The notes under the pieces are model-generated. The model saw only the letters and a program-made list of their open reading frames with translations, was not told where the DNA came from and did not search any database. From Pseudorhodoferax sp. Leaf265 (GTDB taxonomy: Bacteria > Pseudomonadota > Gammaproteobacteria > Burkholderiales > Burkholderiaceae_C): 64,000 nucleotides of DNA. The position numbers were made by a program, and so were the translations under genes. Shown in pieces: positions 26,811 through 35,142 of the stretch (the first letter of the stretch is position 1; every line of letters begins with the position of its first letter). The stretch is from positions 186,001 to 250,000 of the forward strand of contig NZ_LMMT01000023.1 in assembly GCF_001422365.1 (NCBI RefSeq). Reading direction: 5' to 3'.

Positions 26811-27313
26811 TGCTGCGCTGCATCTGCTTCGACTGGGGCGGCACGCTGATGTCCGAGGACGGTCCGCAAGACCGTGCCATGGCGCTGTGGCCGCAGGTCG
26901 AGGCGATGCCGGGCGCGCACGCCACGCTGGCCGCACTCGCCGCGCGCTGGCCCTTGCACATCGCGACCAACGCCAGCGTGTCCACGCGGCCGCTGATCGC
27001 GCTGGCGTTGGAGCGTGCCGGCCTGCTGCAGCACTTCCAGCACATCTTTTGCTTCACCGAGATCGGCGCACGCAAGGACCAGCCGGTCTTCTGGCAGGCC
27101 GTGCAGGCCACCACCGGCGTGCCGCTGCACGAGACCGCGATGGTCGGCGATTCGCTGGAACAGGATGTGCTGGGACCGGCGCGCTTCGGGGTGCGCACGG
27201 TCTGGTTCAACGCGGATGGCGCGCGGCCGACGCCGCCGCTGCCAGTGGCCGAGGTGCACGGCCTGGCGGCGTTGGCGCCCTACTTCCTGGCCTTGTCCAG
27301 TTCCTCGCGGTAG
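26810..27313 (+). CDS. HAD-superfamily hydrolase with a DxGGT active site
   Basis: 167-residue hydrolase. Motif I is FDWGGT with the nucleophile Asp8; the usual second Asp (general acid) is Gly10. Motif II TNAS, a Lys in ARKDQPVFW and motif IV MVGDSLEQDV are conserved, so it resembles small phosphatases of the HAD-IA type. The changed motif I may make it a slow phosphatase or alter its specificity. Translationally coupled to the CoA transferase (TGATG). Its last 34 bases overlap the convergent TRAP receptor gene. Confidence 0.83.
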   Translation: MLRCICFDWGGTLMSEDGPQDRAMALWPQVEAMPGAHATLAALAARWPLHIATNASVSTRPLIALALERAGLLQHFQHIFCFTEIGARKDQPVFWQAVQATTGVPLHETAMVGDSLEQDVLGPARFGVRTVWFNADGARPTPPLPVAEVHGLAALAPYFLALSSSSR

Positions 27314-28272
27314 AGCTTGACCAGCGCCGGGTCATAGCTTGCCGCGAACTTGTCGGCCACCGGTGCCGTCAGCTCGCGCATGCGTGCCAGCACGGGCGCA
27401 GGCACGTCGTTGACCTGCATCTTGCCTTCCAGTTCCTTGCGCGCGGCGACCGAGGTGTCGCGGCTCAGCTTGCGCTGGTAGGCGCCAGCTTCGGTGGCGG
27501 CGTTCTGCAGAATCTTCTGCTCGGCAGCGCTGAGCTTGTCCCAGAAGCGCTTGCTGACCAGCACCGGGCTCGCGGTGTAGACATGGTTGGTCACGCTGAG
27601 GTACTTCTGCACCTCGAACAGCTTGGCGCTCAGCGTGATCGCGAACGGGTTCTCCTGCGCGTCCATGGCCTTGGACTCGAGCGCGCCATACAGCTCGGGG
27701 AAGGCCAGGGGCACGGGGTTGGTGCCGAGCGCGGCAAAGCTCTCGATGAACATCGGGTTCGGAATCACGCGGACCTTCAGGCCCTTCAGGTCCTCCACGG
27801 TCTGGACCGGCCGGCGGCTGTTGGTGAACTGGCGAAAGCCGGCTTCCCAGAAGCCCAGGCCGACCAGGTTCTTGTCAGGCAGCCGCTGCAGCAACGCCTG
27901 GCCGAACGGCCCCTGCAGCAGCGCATCGGCCTGCTCGCCGCGCGTGAACGAGAACGGGATGTCCAGCAGCGTGAACTCCTTGACCGACGCGCCCGTGACC
28001 GTGGCCGACAGCACCACCATCTCCTGCACGCCGCCCTGCGTGGCGCTGAACTGCTGCTGCTCACCGCCCAGCGTGCTCGCGGCGAACTCCTTGACCGTGA
28101 TCTTGCCGCCGCTGCGCGCCGCCACCAGTTCGGCGAACTTCTGCACGCCCATGGACAGATGGTGGCCCTGCGGATTGACGTGGCCGAACTTGATCACGCG
28201 TTCCTGGATGTCCTGGGCCGTGGCTGCCGCGCTGGCAGCGAGCAACAGGATGGACGCCATGTGCTTGCTCAT
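27280..28272 (-). CDS. TRAP transporter solute receptor, DctP family (orphan)
   Basis: About 330-residue periplasmic binding protein. The signal peptide (to SAAATA-QDIQ) precedes two lobes; the family segments FGHVNPQGHHLSMG, LKGLKVRVIPNPMF (with the substrate-clamping Arg) and YLSVTNHVY are clear. The ligand is likely an organic acid. No DctQ or DctM membrane subunit is encoded nearby, so it must share a transporter encoded elsewhere. ATG 28272 is used; a TTG at 28278 has better spacing from GGAGGA and could be the real start. It is divergent from a lactonase gene, whose product may act on related sugar acids. Confidence 0.9.
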   Translation of the reverse strand: MSKHMASILLLAASAAATAQDIQERVIKFGHVNPQGHHLSMGVQKFAELVAARSGGKITVKEFAASTLGGEQQQFSATQGGVQEMVVLSATVTGASVKEFTLLDIPFSFTRGEQADALLQGPFGQALLQRLPDKNLVGLGFWEAGFRQFTNSRRPVQTVEDLKGLKVRVIPNPMFIESFAALGTNPVPLAFPELYGALESKAMDAQENPFAITLSAKLFEVQKYLSVTNHVYTASPVLVSKRFWDKLSAAEQKILQNAATEAGAYQRKLSRDTSVAARKELEGKMQVNDVPAPVLARMRELTAPVADKFAASYDPALVKLYREELDKARK

Positions 28273-28364
28273 CTTCAAAACCGTCTCCTCCCAAAGTCTG
28301 GCGGCGATTCTAGGCGGCAGAATTGAATGTCTTTCAGATCAGAAAATAGTTTCCAGGAGATTCC

Positions 28365-29255
28365 ATGCAAACAAGCGATGGCGTGCGCTGCGTCGTACCA
28401 AGCAGCGACGTGCTCGGCGAAACCCCGCTGTGGTGCGAGCAGACCCAGAGCCTGCTGTGGCTGGACATCGAGCAGGCGCGGCTGCAGCGCTTCCATCCGG
28501 CCAGCGGTCGGCACGACGTCTGGCAGTTCGACGAGCGCTACCTGGGCACGCTGGCGCTGCTGCGGCGCCCGGGCCGCGTGCTGCTGGGCGTCGACCTCGC
28601 GCTGGAGACCTTCGATCTCGGCACGGGCGCGCGCGAGACGCTGTGCCAGGTCGAACCCGTGGGCATGGACAACCGTCTCAACGACGGGCGCTGCGACAGC
28701 CGCGGGCGTCTGTGGGTCGGCACCATGGACAACCAGCTCTCCCGCGGCAACGGAGGCTTTTACCGTGTGGACCCGGACGGCCGCGTGCACCGCCAGTTCG
28801 GCGACGTGGTCGTGTCCAACACAGTGGCGCTGTCGCCGTCGGAGGACACCCTGTACTTTTCCGACACCCGCCGCTACACGACCTGGCGCTTCGGGCTGGA
28901 CGTGGGCGCCGGCACGCTGGGGCCGCGCGAGGTCTTCGTCGACTACAGCGCCCAGCGCGACCGGCCCGATGGCGCCTGCGTCGACAGCCAGGGCTACGTG
29001 TGGAACGCCATCTTCGCGGGCGGCCGCGTGGTGCGCTACGCGCCCGATGGCACGGTGGACCGCGTGCTCACGCTGCCCGTCAGCAACCCGACCTGCGTGT
29101 GCTTCGGCGGCCCGGACCTGCGCACCCTGTTCATCACCACCGCACGGCGCTTTCTCACGCGCGCGCAGTTGCGCGCCGAGCCGTGGGCGGGCGCGCTGCT
29201 CGCCATCGATGTCGGTGTGGCCGGCCTGGCCGAGCGGCGCTTCGGGCTGGATTGA
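28365..29255 (+). CDS. SMP-30/gluconolactonase-family lactonase
   Basis: 296-residue six-bladed propeller hydrolase opening sugar lactones. Metal-binding residues are visible: Glu19 (LGETPLW), Asn (MDNRLNDGRCD region) and Asp (RPDGACVD). RLWVGTM and SNTVALSPSEDTLYFSDT are family hallmarks. ATG 28365 has a CAGGAGA site 4 bases upstream. It shares an 86-bp, AT-richer divergent promoter interval with the TRAP receptor; the pair suggests uptake and hydrolysis of an aldonolactone or aldonic acid, which is inference. Confidence 0.9.
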   Translation: MQTSDGVRCVVPSSDVLGETPLWCEQTQSLLWLDIEQARLQRFHPASGRHDVWQFDERYLGTLALLRRPGRVLLGVDLALETFDLGTGARETLCQVEPVGMDNRLNDGRCDSRGRLWVGTMDNQLSRGNGGFYRVDPDGRVHRQFGDVVVSNTVALSPSEDTLYFSDTRRYTTWRFGLDVGAGTLGPREVFVDYSAQRDRPDGACVDSQGYVWNAIFAGGRVVRYAPDGTVDRVLTLPVSNPTCVCFGGPDLRTLFITTARRFLTRAQLRAEPWAGALLAIDVGVAGLAERRFGLD

Positions 29256-29285
29256 GACCCACCCAGGGCCTGGCCCCGATGCAGC

Positions 29286-30734
29286 TCAGGTGTTCGGCCG
29301 CCAGTTGCCGTGGAAGCCGAATGGCACCCGGTGCGGCAGGTGGGCGGTGCCCAGCGGCCCTGCCGTGATGTCCATGGCGTCGAGGACCAGCAGGTCGCTG
29401 CGGTTGTGCTGGCCGCGCCACGCCACGGCCAGCAACCAGCCATCGCCTTCGCCGGCCTGTGCGGACCGGGGCACGAAGACCGGCTCGGAGACGACGTCGC
29501 CCGCGGGCAGCGTGTAGGTTTGCCGCTGGCCCGTCGAGAAGTCGAAGCGCGCGAGGCTGTCGAACAACACGCTTTGCGCGTCGTCCCGCGCACGCGGGCT
29601 CGCGTGGCAGGTGTAGAAGCCGTAGCGGTTGCGCAGGCCGGTGTAGCGCTCGTCGATGCGTGGAAACTCCGCGACCAGATCGTCCAGGTACGCGCGCTGA
29701 AAGTGCGGCGAGCCGCTCGCCAAGTCGAACGTCCACCGGCACAGGCGGGCGGCCATGGCCCCGGGGTCGCCGGGCCTGCCTTGCGCATCGGGCAGGCCCG
29801 GTGCGACCTCGGCCTGCATCACGTAGGCGACCACGGTGTCGCCGTTGTCGCCCGCATCCCAGGCATTCATCACATGGAACACGTGGCAGGCCGGCGCCTC
29901 GAACCAGCGCAGCGTATCGGTCGATTGGCCGCGCCGCATCACCCCGACATGGGTGCGCTTGCCCGGCTCCCAGGCCAGCAGCGGCTGGCCGCGCATGGCC
30001 CGCTCCACGCTGGTGGTCAGCGGCATCACGGGGAACAGCACGTGCCGGCGTGTCAGCATGAAGTCGTGCGCCATGCTGGCGTACGGCGCGTCGAACGACT
30101 GGACCTGCTGCACGGCACAGTCCTTGTCCATCACGCCGTAGAGCATGCCGGGCGTGCCGGGGCCCTCGGGCGAATAGGCGAAGAAATGCAATTCCCCCGT
30201 GGCGGCATCGACCTTGGGGTGTGCGGTGCACCGGCTGGCCAGTTGGCCGCCGAAGCTCTGGTGCCCTTTCGACGCCAGCGTGAGGCCGTCCAGCTCGAAC
30301 GGCTGGTGCGATTCTTCCAGTGCAAACAAGCGCCCGCCGTGCCACAGCACGTTGGTGTTGGCCGTGCCGCTGTTGTGCCCCAGCGCGGCGGGGTCGCTGG
30401 TCGCGGGGTTGCCGAAGGAGCCGAACAGCGCGCGGCCGGCCTGGTGCTCCAGTTGCCACTTGGGCGTGCGGGCCCAGCGGTTGCGGTAGGCGACCTGTCC
30501 CTTGTCGAGAAAGAAGGCGTGGACCATGCCGTCGCCGCTGAACCAGTGGTACTGGTCGTCACGCGGGTCGTGCTGCGGATTGGGGCCGACCCGGTAGAGG
30601 GCGCCGGACAGCTGCGCGGGAATCTGGCCCGTCACCGCGAGCGCGGACAACTCGAGCTCCTCGCGCAAGGGCGCAAAGTTGCCGCTGTAGAAATGCCGGG
30701 TGTTGCGTGGCAGCGTGGATGGCGCCGAATGCAT
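29286..30734 (-). CDS. carotenoid cleavage oxygenase family protein
   Basis: About 482-residue non-haem iron dioxygenase of the RPE65/lignostilbene dioxygenase family. The seven-bladed propeller signature YHWFSGDGMVHAFFL is present and the four iron-binding histidines can be placed at His172 (TAHPK), His223 (MAHDF), His287 (VFHVMNAW) and near the end (GFHGNW). The substrate may be a carotenoid or a stilbene-type aromatic. The ATG at 30734 has AGGA at 7 bases and is preferred; a GTG at 30755 that overlaps the MerR stop (GTGA) is the alternative and would mean coupling. The regulator gene precedes it. Confidence 0.9.
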   Translation of the reverse strand: MHSAPSTLPRNTRHFYSGNFAPLREELELSALAVTGQIPAQLSGALYRVGPNPQHDPRDDQYHWFSGDGMVHAFFLDKGQVAYRNRWARTPKWQLEHQAGRALFGSFGNPATSDPAALGHNSGTANTNVLWHGGRLFALEESHQPFELDGLTLASKGHQSFGGQLASRCTAHPKVDAATGELHFFAYSPEGPGTPGMLYGVMDKDCAVQQVQSFDAPYASMAHDFMLTRRHVLFPVMPLTTSVERAMRGQPLLAWEPGKRTHVGVMRRGQSTDTLRWFEAPACHVFHVMNAWDAGDNGDTVVAYVMQAEVAPGLPDAQGRPGDPGAMAARLCRWTFDLASGSPHFQRAYLDDLVAEFPRIDERYTGLRNRYGFYTCHASPRARDDAQSVLFDSLARFDFSTGQRQTYTLPAGDVVSEPVFVPRSAQAGEGDGWLLAVAWRGQHNRSDLLVLDAMDITAGPLGTAHLPHRVPFGFHGNWRPNT

Positions 30735-30751
30735 GGCTGCGTCCTGGTGGG

Positions 30752-31780
30752 TCACGGGGTGGCGATCGGCATGGCTGCGGCGACGTAGGCCGCGAGCGCC
30801 GCGTCGATGCCCGAGCCGCGGCGCAGCGCGGGCGTGTTCTGCAATGCGGTCTGCAACTTGGCCTGCAGCCGGGCGTCACCACCGGCCTTGGCCAGGGCCA
30901 GTGCCTGCCACCGCAGCGCGAGCGGTCGCATGGCCTCGCTGTCCGGCGCCAGGCCACGCAGCATGCAGTCCCGCACGGCGCGGATCAGCGGCGGCCAGGC
31001 GTCGGTGTGCCGGACATAGTGCTGCTGCAGCACGGCCATCTCATCGGCACTGCAGCACGCCGCGTAGAGTCGCAGGCGGCCACAGGCCATCGCATGCGAG
31101 ATGAACTGCATGCCGGCCTGGCCCACGCCCGTGAGCGACTGCCGCGCCGGCTCGTTCCAGTGCATGGCGTGCAGGTCCATGAGCAGGCCTTCGTCGCCAT
31201 CGGCCTCTTGCAGAAGCAGGTCGATCCATTCGCTGGCCAGTGCCATCGCCTGCGCGCCGTCGGGCCGGGCACCGGCGAGCACCAGGGCCTGCAGGCGTGC
31301 CGTCAGCCCGGCTTTGGCGCGCCGACGGGCATCCGCTGCGGCGCCGTCCTGCGCGTTCAACCTGGCGAGTCCGTCGCCACTGAAGTACTTCGCGCCGGCG
31401 ACCATGCTTTCCAGCGCCACCAGCCATTGGTCCACGGTCGGCTCCGTGCTGTTGTGCAACTGGGCCTGCAGCCCTGCGAGAACGCCGCGCAACGCCGTCG
31501 CCTGCTGGATCTGGCGTTCCAGCGCGGCCAGTTGCTGGTCCACCAGATCGCCCAGCCCGCCGCCATCGCGCTCCAGCAACGTGGCGATGTCGCCCAGGGA
31601 AACATCCAGGCGCCGCAGCGACTGCATGCGGACCAGCCGCGCGATGTCGTCACGGCCGTACAGCCGGTATCCGTTGTGCGCCCGCGCCGAGGGTTGCAAC
31701 AGACCGATGTCGTCGTAATGACGCAATGCGCGCACGGTCAGGCCCGTGCGCCGCACCAACTCGCCAATCTTCAACTGCAT
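30752..31780 (-). CDS. MerR-family regulator with a large C-terminal effector domain
   Basis: 342-residue regulator. The N-terminal winged helix (MQLKIGELVRRTGLTVRALRHYDDIGLLQPS) is classical MerR, followed by a dimerisation coiled coil (about 75-110) and a long all-helical domain (about 120-342) of the kind used for small-molecule binding, without the Cys of metal sensors. It is transcribed into the carotenoid-oxygenase gene, with 20 bases or less between them, so it probably controls that enzyme. Confidence 0.88.
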   Translation of the reverse strand: MQLKIGELVRRTGLTVRALRHYDDIGLLQPSARAHNGYRLYGRDDIARLVRMQSLRRLDVSLGDIATLLERDGGGLGDLVDQQLAALERQIQQATALRGVLAGLQAQLHNSTEPTVDQWLVALESMVAGAKYFSGDGLARLNAQDGAAADARRRAKAGLTARLQALVLAGARPDGAQAMALASEWIDLLLQEADGDEGLLMDLHAMHWNEPARQSLTGVGQAGMQFISHAMACGRLRLYAACCSADEMAVLQQHYVRHTDAWPPLIRAVRDCMLRGLAPDSEAMRPLALRWQALALAKAGGDARLQAKLQTALQNTPALRRGSGIDAALAAYVAAAMPIATP

Positions 31781-31929
31781 GCCGCCCTCTTTTTCTCGAT
31801 GGAAGGCACCGTAGAGCCTGCCGCCACGAGAGGGTCAAGCGGCATCGAGGGACGGATGCAGGCCGCAGAACCGGGCGCAGACGGCCCCTGCGCACCCCAC
31901 GTGGCGCTTGCGGCGCCTTGCCGGCACCC

Positions 31930-33345
31930 TCAGGCGGTGAGCCGCCGCGCCAGCCACGCCGCCGCAGCGGGCGCCAGCGCAAAGCTGGCAAACAGCCAGA
32001 CCGCGGCCGACTGCCCGCCCGCCATGCCGCCCGGCGCCGTGAGCCCTGCCGCGTTGGCGACCAGGCCGGCAACGGCCGCACCGATGGCCATGCCGTACAG
32101 CTGCACCGTGGTGATGGCGGCCGAGGCCAGGCCGCCCTCGCCGGCCGGGGCCAGGCGCAGCACACGCGTGAGCAGGTGCGGCCAGCCGACGCCCACGCCG
32201 GCACCCACGCCGGCCAGCGCGAGGCCGCACAGCAGCATGTGCAGGCCCCCGCCCACGCCCGCAGGCATCAACACGGACAAGCCCAGCAGGCCGATGGTGC
32301 ACAGCACCGGGCCGGCGCGCAAAAGCCACTCTGCCTGCGCCGCCGCGCGGCCCGAGGACAGCAGCGAACCCGCGCTCCAGCCAGCCGCCATCGCCGCCGT
32401 CAGGTAGCCGGCCGCCAACGGCGTATAGCCGTGCAGGGTCTGCAGGAAGTACGGCACGTAGATCTCGGTCGTGGTGCCGACCAGCAGCAGCGCCACGCAA
32501 GCGTAGACCGCACCCAGTGGCGAGGCCAGCGCCGTCGCGCCCTGCGGCAGCAGGCGCACGGCCGCGCGCCGGTCCAGTGCGATGGCGGCCGCGCCGAGCG
32601 CCAGGCCCAGCAGCACGCCCGCACCCTGCCAGGCCAGCTGCGGCGACAGGCTGGCCGCTGCGACGGCCAGCACCGAAGCCGCCAGCAGCGCGATCTGGCG
32701 CACGGCGACGGCAGGCTTGCCACCGGCCGCGCCATGGCCACGCAGCTGCACCGCCACCAGCGCGGCCTGCAGTGCCGACACCGGCAGCAGCGTCCAGAAC
32801 GCCCAGCGCCAGTGCCCGGCCTGCGCGAACAGCCCGCCCACGGCCGGCCCGCACAGCGTGGCCACGCCCCACATGCCCGAGACCAGCGCCACGGCACGCG
32901 GCCACAGCGGCGGCGCGAACACCACGCGGATCAGCGCGTAGCTCAGCGCGGCCAGCATGCCGCCGCCCAGGCCCTGCACGCTGCGCCCGGCCAGCATCCA
33001 GGGCATGGACAGCGCGCCTGCACAGACGGCCGAGCCGACCGCGAACACCGCGAGCGCCGCCAGGCAGGCGCCGCGCGGTCCGCGCGCGGCCAGCAGCCGC
33101 ACCGACACGGCCGCACCGACGATGGAGGCCACGACGAACAGCGTGGTGTTCCAGGCGTACCAGTCGAGTCCGCCGATGTCCTGCACGACCGAGGGCAGCA
33201 CGGTGGTCACGATGTGCACGTTGATGGCGTGCAGGGCCACGCCGCCGGTCAGCGCGACGGCCAGCAGGCCGTTGCGCCCGCGCAGCAGATCGCCCCAGGA
33301 GGCGGTGGCGGAAGACGAGGCGGGGGAAGAAGCGACAGCGGACAT
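31930..33345 (-). CDS. MFS multidrug-type transporter
   Basis: 471-residue inner-membrane protein with about 12-14 hydrophobic helices. The motif A-like LAARGPRGACL loop and the motif C-like GMWGVATLCGPAVGG in helix 5 mark a drug:proton antiporter (DHA2-like). A poorly hydrophobic N-terminal stretch (SAVASSPASSSATAS) precedes helix 1. It is divergent from a winged-helix regulator with a Cys cluster across only 70 bases, the usual arrangement of an exporter and its repressor. The substrate is unknown. Confidence 0.88.
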   Translation of the reverse strand: MSAVASSPASSSATASWGDLLRGRNGLLAVALTGGVALHAINVHIVTTVLPSVVQDIGGLDWYAWNTTLFVVASIVGAAVSVRLLAARGPRGACLAALAVFAVGSAVCAGALSMPWMLAGRSVQGLGGGMLAALSYALIRVVFAPPLWPRAVALVSGMWGVATLCGPAVGGLFAQAGHWRWAFWTLLPVSALQAALVAVQLRGHGAAGGKPAVAVRQIALLAASVLAVAAASLSPQLAWQGAGVLLGLALGAAAIALDRRAAVRLLPQGATALASPLGAVYACVALLLVGTTTEIYVPYFLQTLHGYTPLAAGYLTAAMAAGWSAGSLLSSGRAAAQAEWLLRAGPVLCTIGLLGLSVLMPAGVGGGLHMLLCGLALAGVGAGVGVGWPHLLTRVLRLAPAGEGGLASAAITTVQLYGMAIGAAVAGLVANAAGLTAPGGMAGGQSAAVWLFASFALAPAAAAWLARRLTA

Positions 33346-33375
33346 GGGGGTTCTCGACAGCGCGGCAGGTGCGCC

Positions 33376-33405
33376 TTATTATCAAAGTAGTTGTTTGGAT
33401 ATTAA
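33376..33405. promoter_or_regulatory. AT-rich imperfect palindrome in divergent promoter
   Basis: This 30-bp stretch between the exporter and the regulator contains TATCAAA and TTTGGATA as facing half-sites around GTAGTTG, and it is the only AT-rich patch in the interval. It is the likely operator for the neighbouring winged-helix protein. Confidence 0.45.
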
Positions 33406-33415
33406 CCCGAGCCCC

Positions 33416-34078
33416 ATGACTTCCACAAGCAATGACTTGGATAACCAGGTTGCCGCATCGGCGGCCGAGCGCATGCTGTTCCAGGTCAAGACGCGCGGCC
33501 CGGTCTCCACGGCGCAACTGGCGCACGCGTTGGACATGACGGCCGAGGCCGCACGCCAGCAGGTGCACAAGCTGCTGGCGGCCGGCCTCGTCGCCGGCCA
33601 GCAGGAGGCGGCCGCGGGCGTGGGCCGGCCGCGCCAGAACTGGGTGCTGACCGAGGCCGGCCACCGCCGCTTTCCGGACACGCACGCGCAGCTCAGCGTG
33701 CAACTGATCGGCTCCATCCGCCAGCTGTTCGGCGAGGCCGGGCTGGACCGCCTGATCGCGCAGCGCGAGGACGAGGCGCGCGCGGCGTACCAGCGCGCCT
33801 GTACCGGCAAGACGCCGGGCAAGCGGTTGGAGCAACTGGCCTCAGTGCGCAGCGCGGAGGGCTACATGGCGCGCGTGGAACGCCAGGCCGACGGCGCCTG
33901 GCTGCTGGTCGAGGACCACTGCCCGATCTGCGCCGCGGCGCGCAGCTGCCAGGGCTTTTGCCGCTCGGAGCTGCAGCTGTTCCAGGAGATCGTCGGGCCT
34001 GGCGCAAGCGTCACGCGTGAGCAGCACCTGTTGGCGGGCGCGTCGCGCTGCGTGTACCGCGTCACGCCGCAGCGCTGA
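33416..34078 (+). CDS. winged-helix regulator with a SufR-like cysteine cluster
   Basis: 220-residue regulator. The N-terminal half is a winged helix (AERMLFQVKTRGPVSTAQLAH... and a wing with GRPRQNWVLT, about 15-85). The C-terminal half carries Cys169, Cys172, Cys178 and Cys182 in CPICAAARSCQGFC, the pattern of SufR/COG2345 regulators that can hold an iron-sulfur cluster. ATG 33416 was chosen because it directly follows the divergent promoter; the frame upstream overlaps the exporter gene. It may sense redox or iron-sulfur status and control the divergent exporter (inference). Confidence 0.86.
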   Translation: MTSTSNDLDNQVAASAAERMLFQVKTRGPVSTAQLAHALDMTAEAARQQVHKLLAAGLVAGQQEAAAGVGRPRQNWVLTEAGHRRFPDTHAQLSVQLIGSIRQLFGEAGLDRLIAQREDEARAAYQRACTGKTPGKRLEQLASVRSAEGYMARVERQADGAWLLVEDHCPICAAARSCQGFCRSELQLFQEIVGPGASVTREQHLLAGASRCVYRVTPQR

Positions 34079-34123
34079 CGCCGGCGCGCCCCGCCAGCAC
34101 CCGGGAGGCCGCCACGCAGGCGC

Positions 34124-35074
34124 CTATGCGGCGGGCAGGGCTGGCCGTCCCAGGTCCGGCAGCACGGCTGGCACCGTCACGGGCGCCCGCAGCACCTGTC
34201 CCAGGCACGCCCGCAGCCAGGCGTGGGCCGGGTCGCTCGCGTGGCGGCGGTGCCAGAGCATGCGCACGGGCTGCGGCGGCAGTGCCAGCGGCAGCGCGAA
34301 GGTCTGCAGTTGCAGCGGACCGGCCAGGCTGCGCGCCATGCGCTCGCTGACGCAGGCCACGAGGTCGGACTGGGCAGCGGCCAGCAGCGCTGAGTAGCTG
34401 TTGGGCACGGCCAGTTCCACGCGGCGTTGCAGGCCGCGCTCGGCCAGGGCCTGGTCCGCCACCGACCGCTCGCCAGGCCGCAGCACCACGTCCACATGCC
34501 GGGCCGCGGCCCAGCGCCGCGCCGTGAGCCGCGCGGCCAGCAGCGGGTGGCCTGCGCGCGCGGCACCCAGCAGGGGCTGCTGCGACACCACGCGCTCCTC
34601 GGTCTCGCCGTCGACGCCCAGGCCGGTGCCGATGTCCACGTCGATGCGGCCTTCGCGCAGCGCCATGGCATCCACGTAGGTGGCGGGCAGGATCTGCAGG
34701 CTGGCCTGTGGCATGCGCGCCTGCAGGGCCTGCAGCCAGGGCGCGCCGAATACCACGGCGTAGCCCTCGGGCGCGCGCACGACAAAGCTGCGCGTGCGCT
34801 CGGCCCACTGCGCGGCATCGGCGTTGGCGCGCAGCGCCTGGGCTTCGCCCAGCAGGCGCCGCACGGGCTCGGCCAGGGCCTGGGCGCGCGCCGTCGGCAC
34901 CATGGCGCGACCAGCCCGCACGAGGATGGGGTCGCCGAACACCTCGCGGATGCGGGCCAGCGCATGGCTCATGGCGGGCGTGCTCAGGTGCACACGCTCG
35001 GCCGCGGCGGTCACGCTGCCGGTGGTCAGCAGCGCATCCAGCGCGGCCAGCAGGTTCAGGTCGTAGGTTTTCAT
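34124..35074 (-). CDS. LysR-family transcriptional regulator
   Basis: 316-residue regulator. The N-terminal helix-turn-helix (DLNLLAALDALLTTGSVTAAAERVHLSTPAMSHALARI) and the FGDPILVR link helix are typical; the rest is a periplasmic-binding-protein-like effector domain. ATG 35074 is used because the preceding in-frame TTG lacks a ribosome site. The gene is divergent from an MFS exporter gene across 68 bases that contain a TGCAAT-N14-ATTGCA inverted repeat. Confidence 0.92.
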   Translation of the reverse strand: MKTYDLNLLAALDALLTTGSVTAAAERVHLSTPAMSHALARIREVFGDPILVRAGRAMVPTARAQALAEPVRRLLGEAQALRANADAAQWAERTRSFVVRAPEGYAVVFGAPWLQALQARMPQASLQILPATYVDAMALREGRIDVDIGTGLGVDGETEERVVSQQPLLGAARAGHPLLAARLTARRWAAARHVDVVLRPGERSVADQALAERGLQRRVELAVPNSYSALLAAAQSDLVACVSERMARSLAGPLQLQTFALPLALPPQPVRMLWHRRHASDPAHAWLRACLGQVLRAPVTVPAVLPDLGRPALPAA

Positions 35075-35078
35075 CTCA

Positions 35079-35104
35079 TGCAATCCACGCTTGAATCGAT
35101 TGCA
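35079..35104. promoter_or_regulatory. inverted repeat, candidate LysR-type operator
   Basis: TGCAAT and ATTGCA face each other across 14 bases between the divergent LysR gene and the exporter gene. Such dyads at this position usually serve as the recognition site of the LysR protein and autoregulate it. Confidence 0.5.
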
Positions 35105-35142
35105 CTGTACAGAACTCTGGGCGCCCCGCAGACTTGCCCGCC

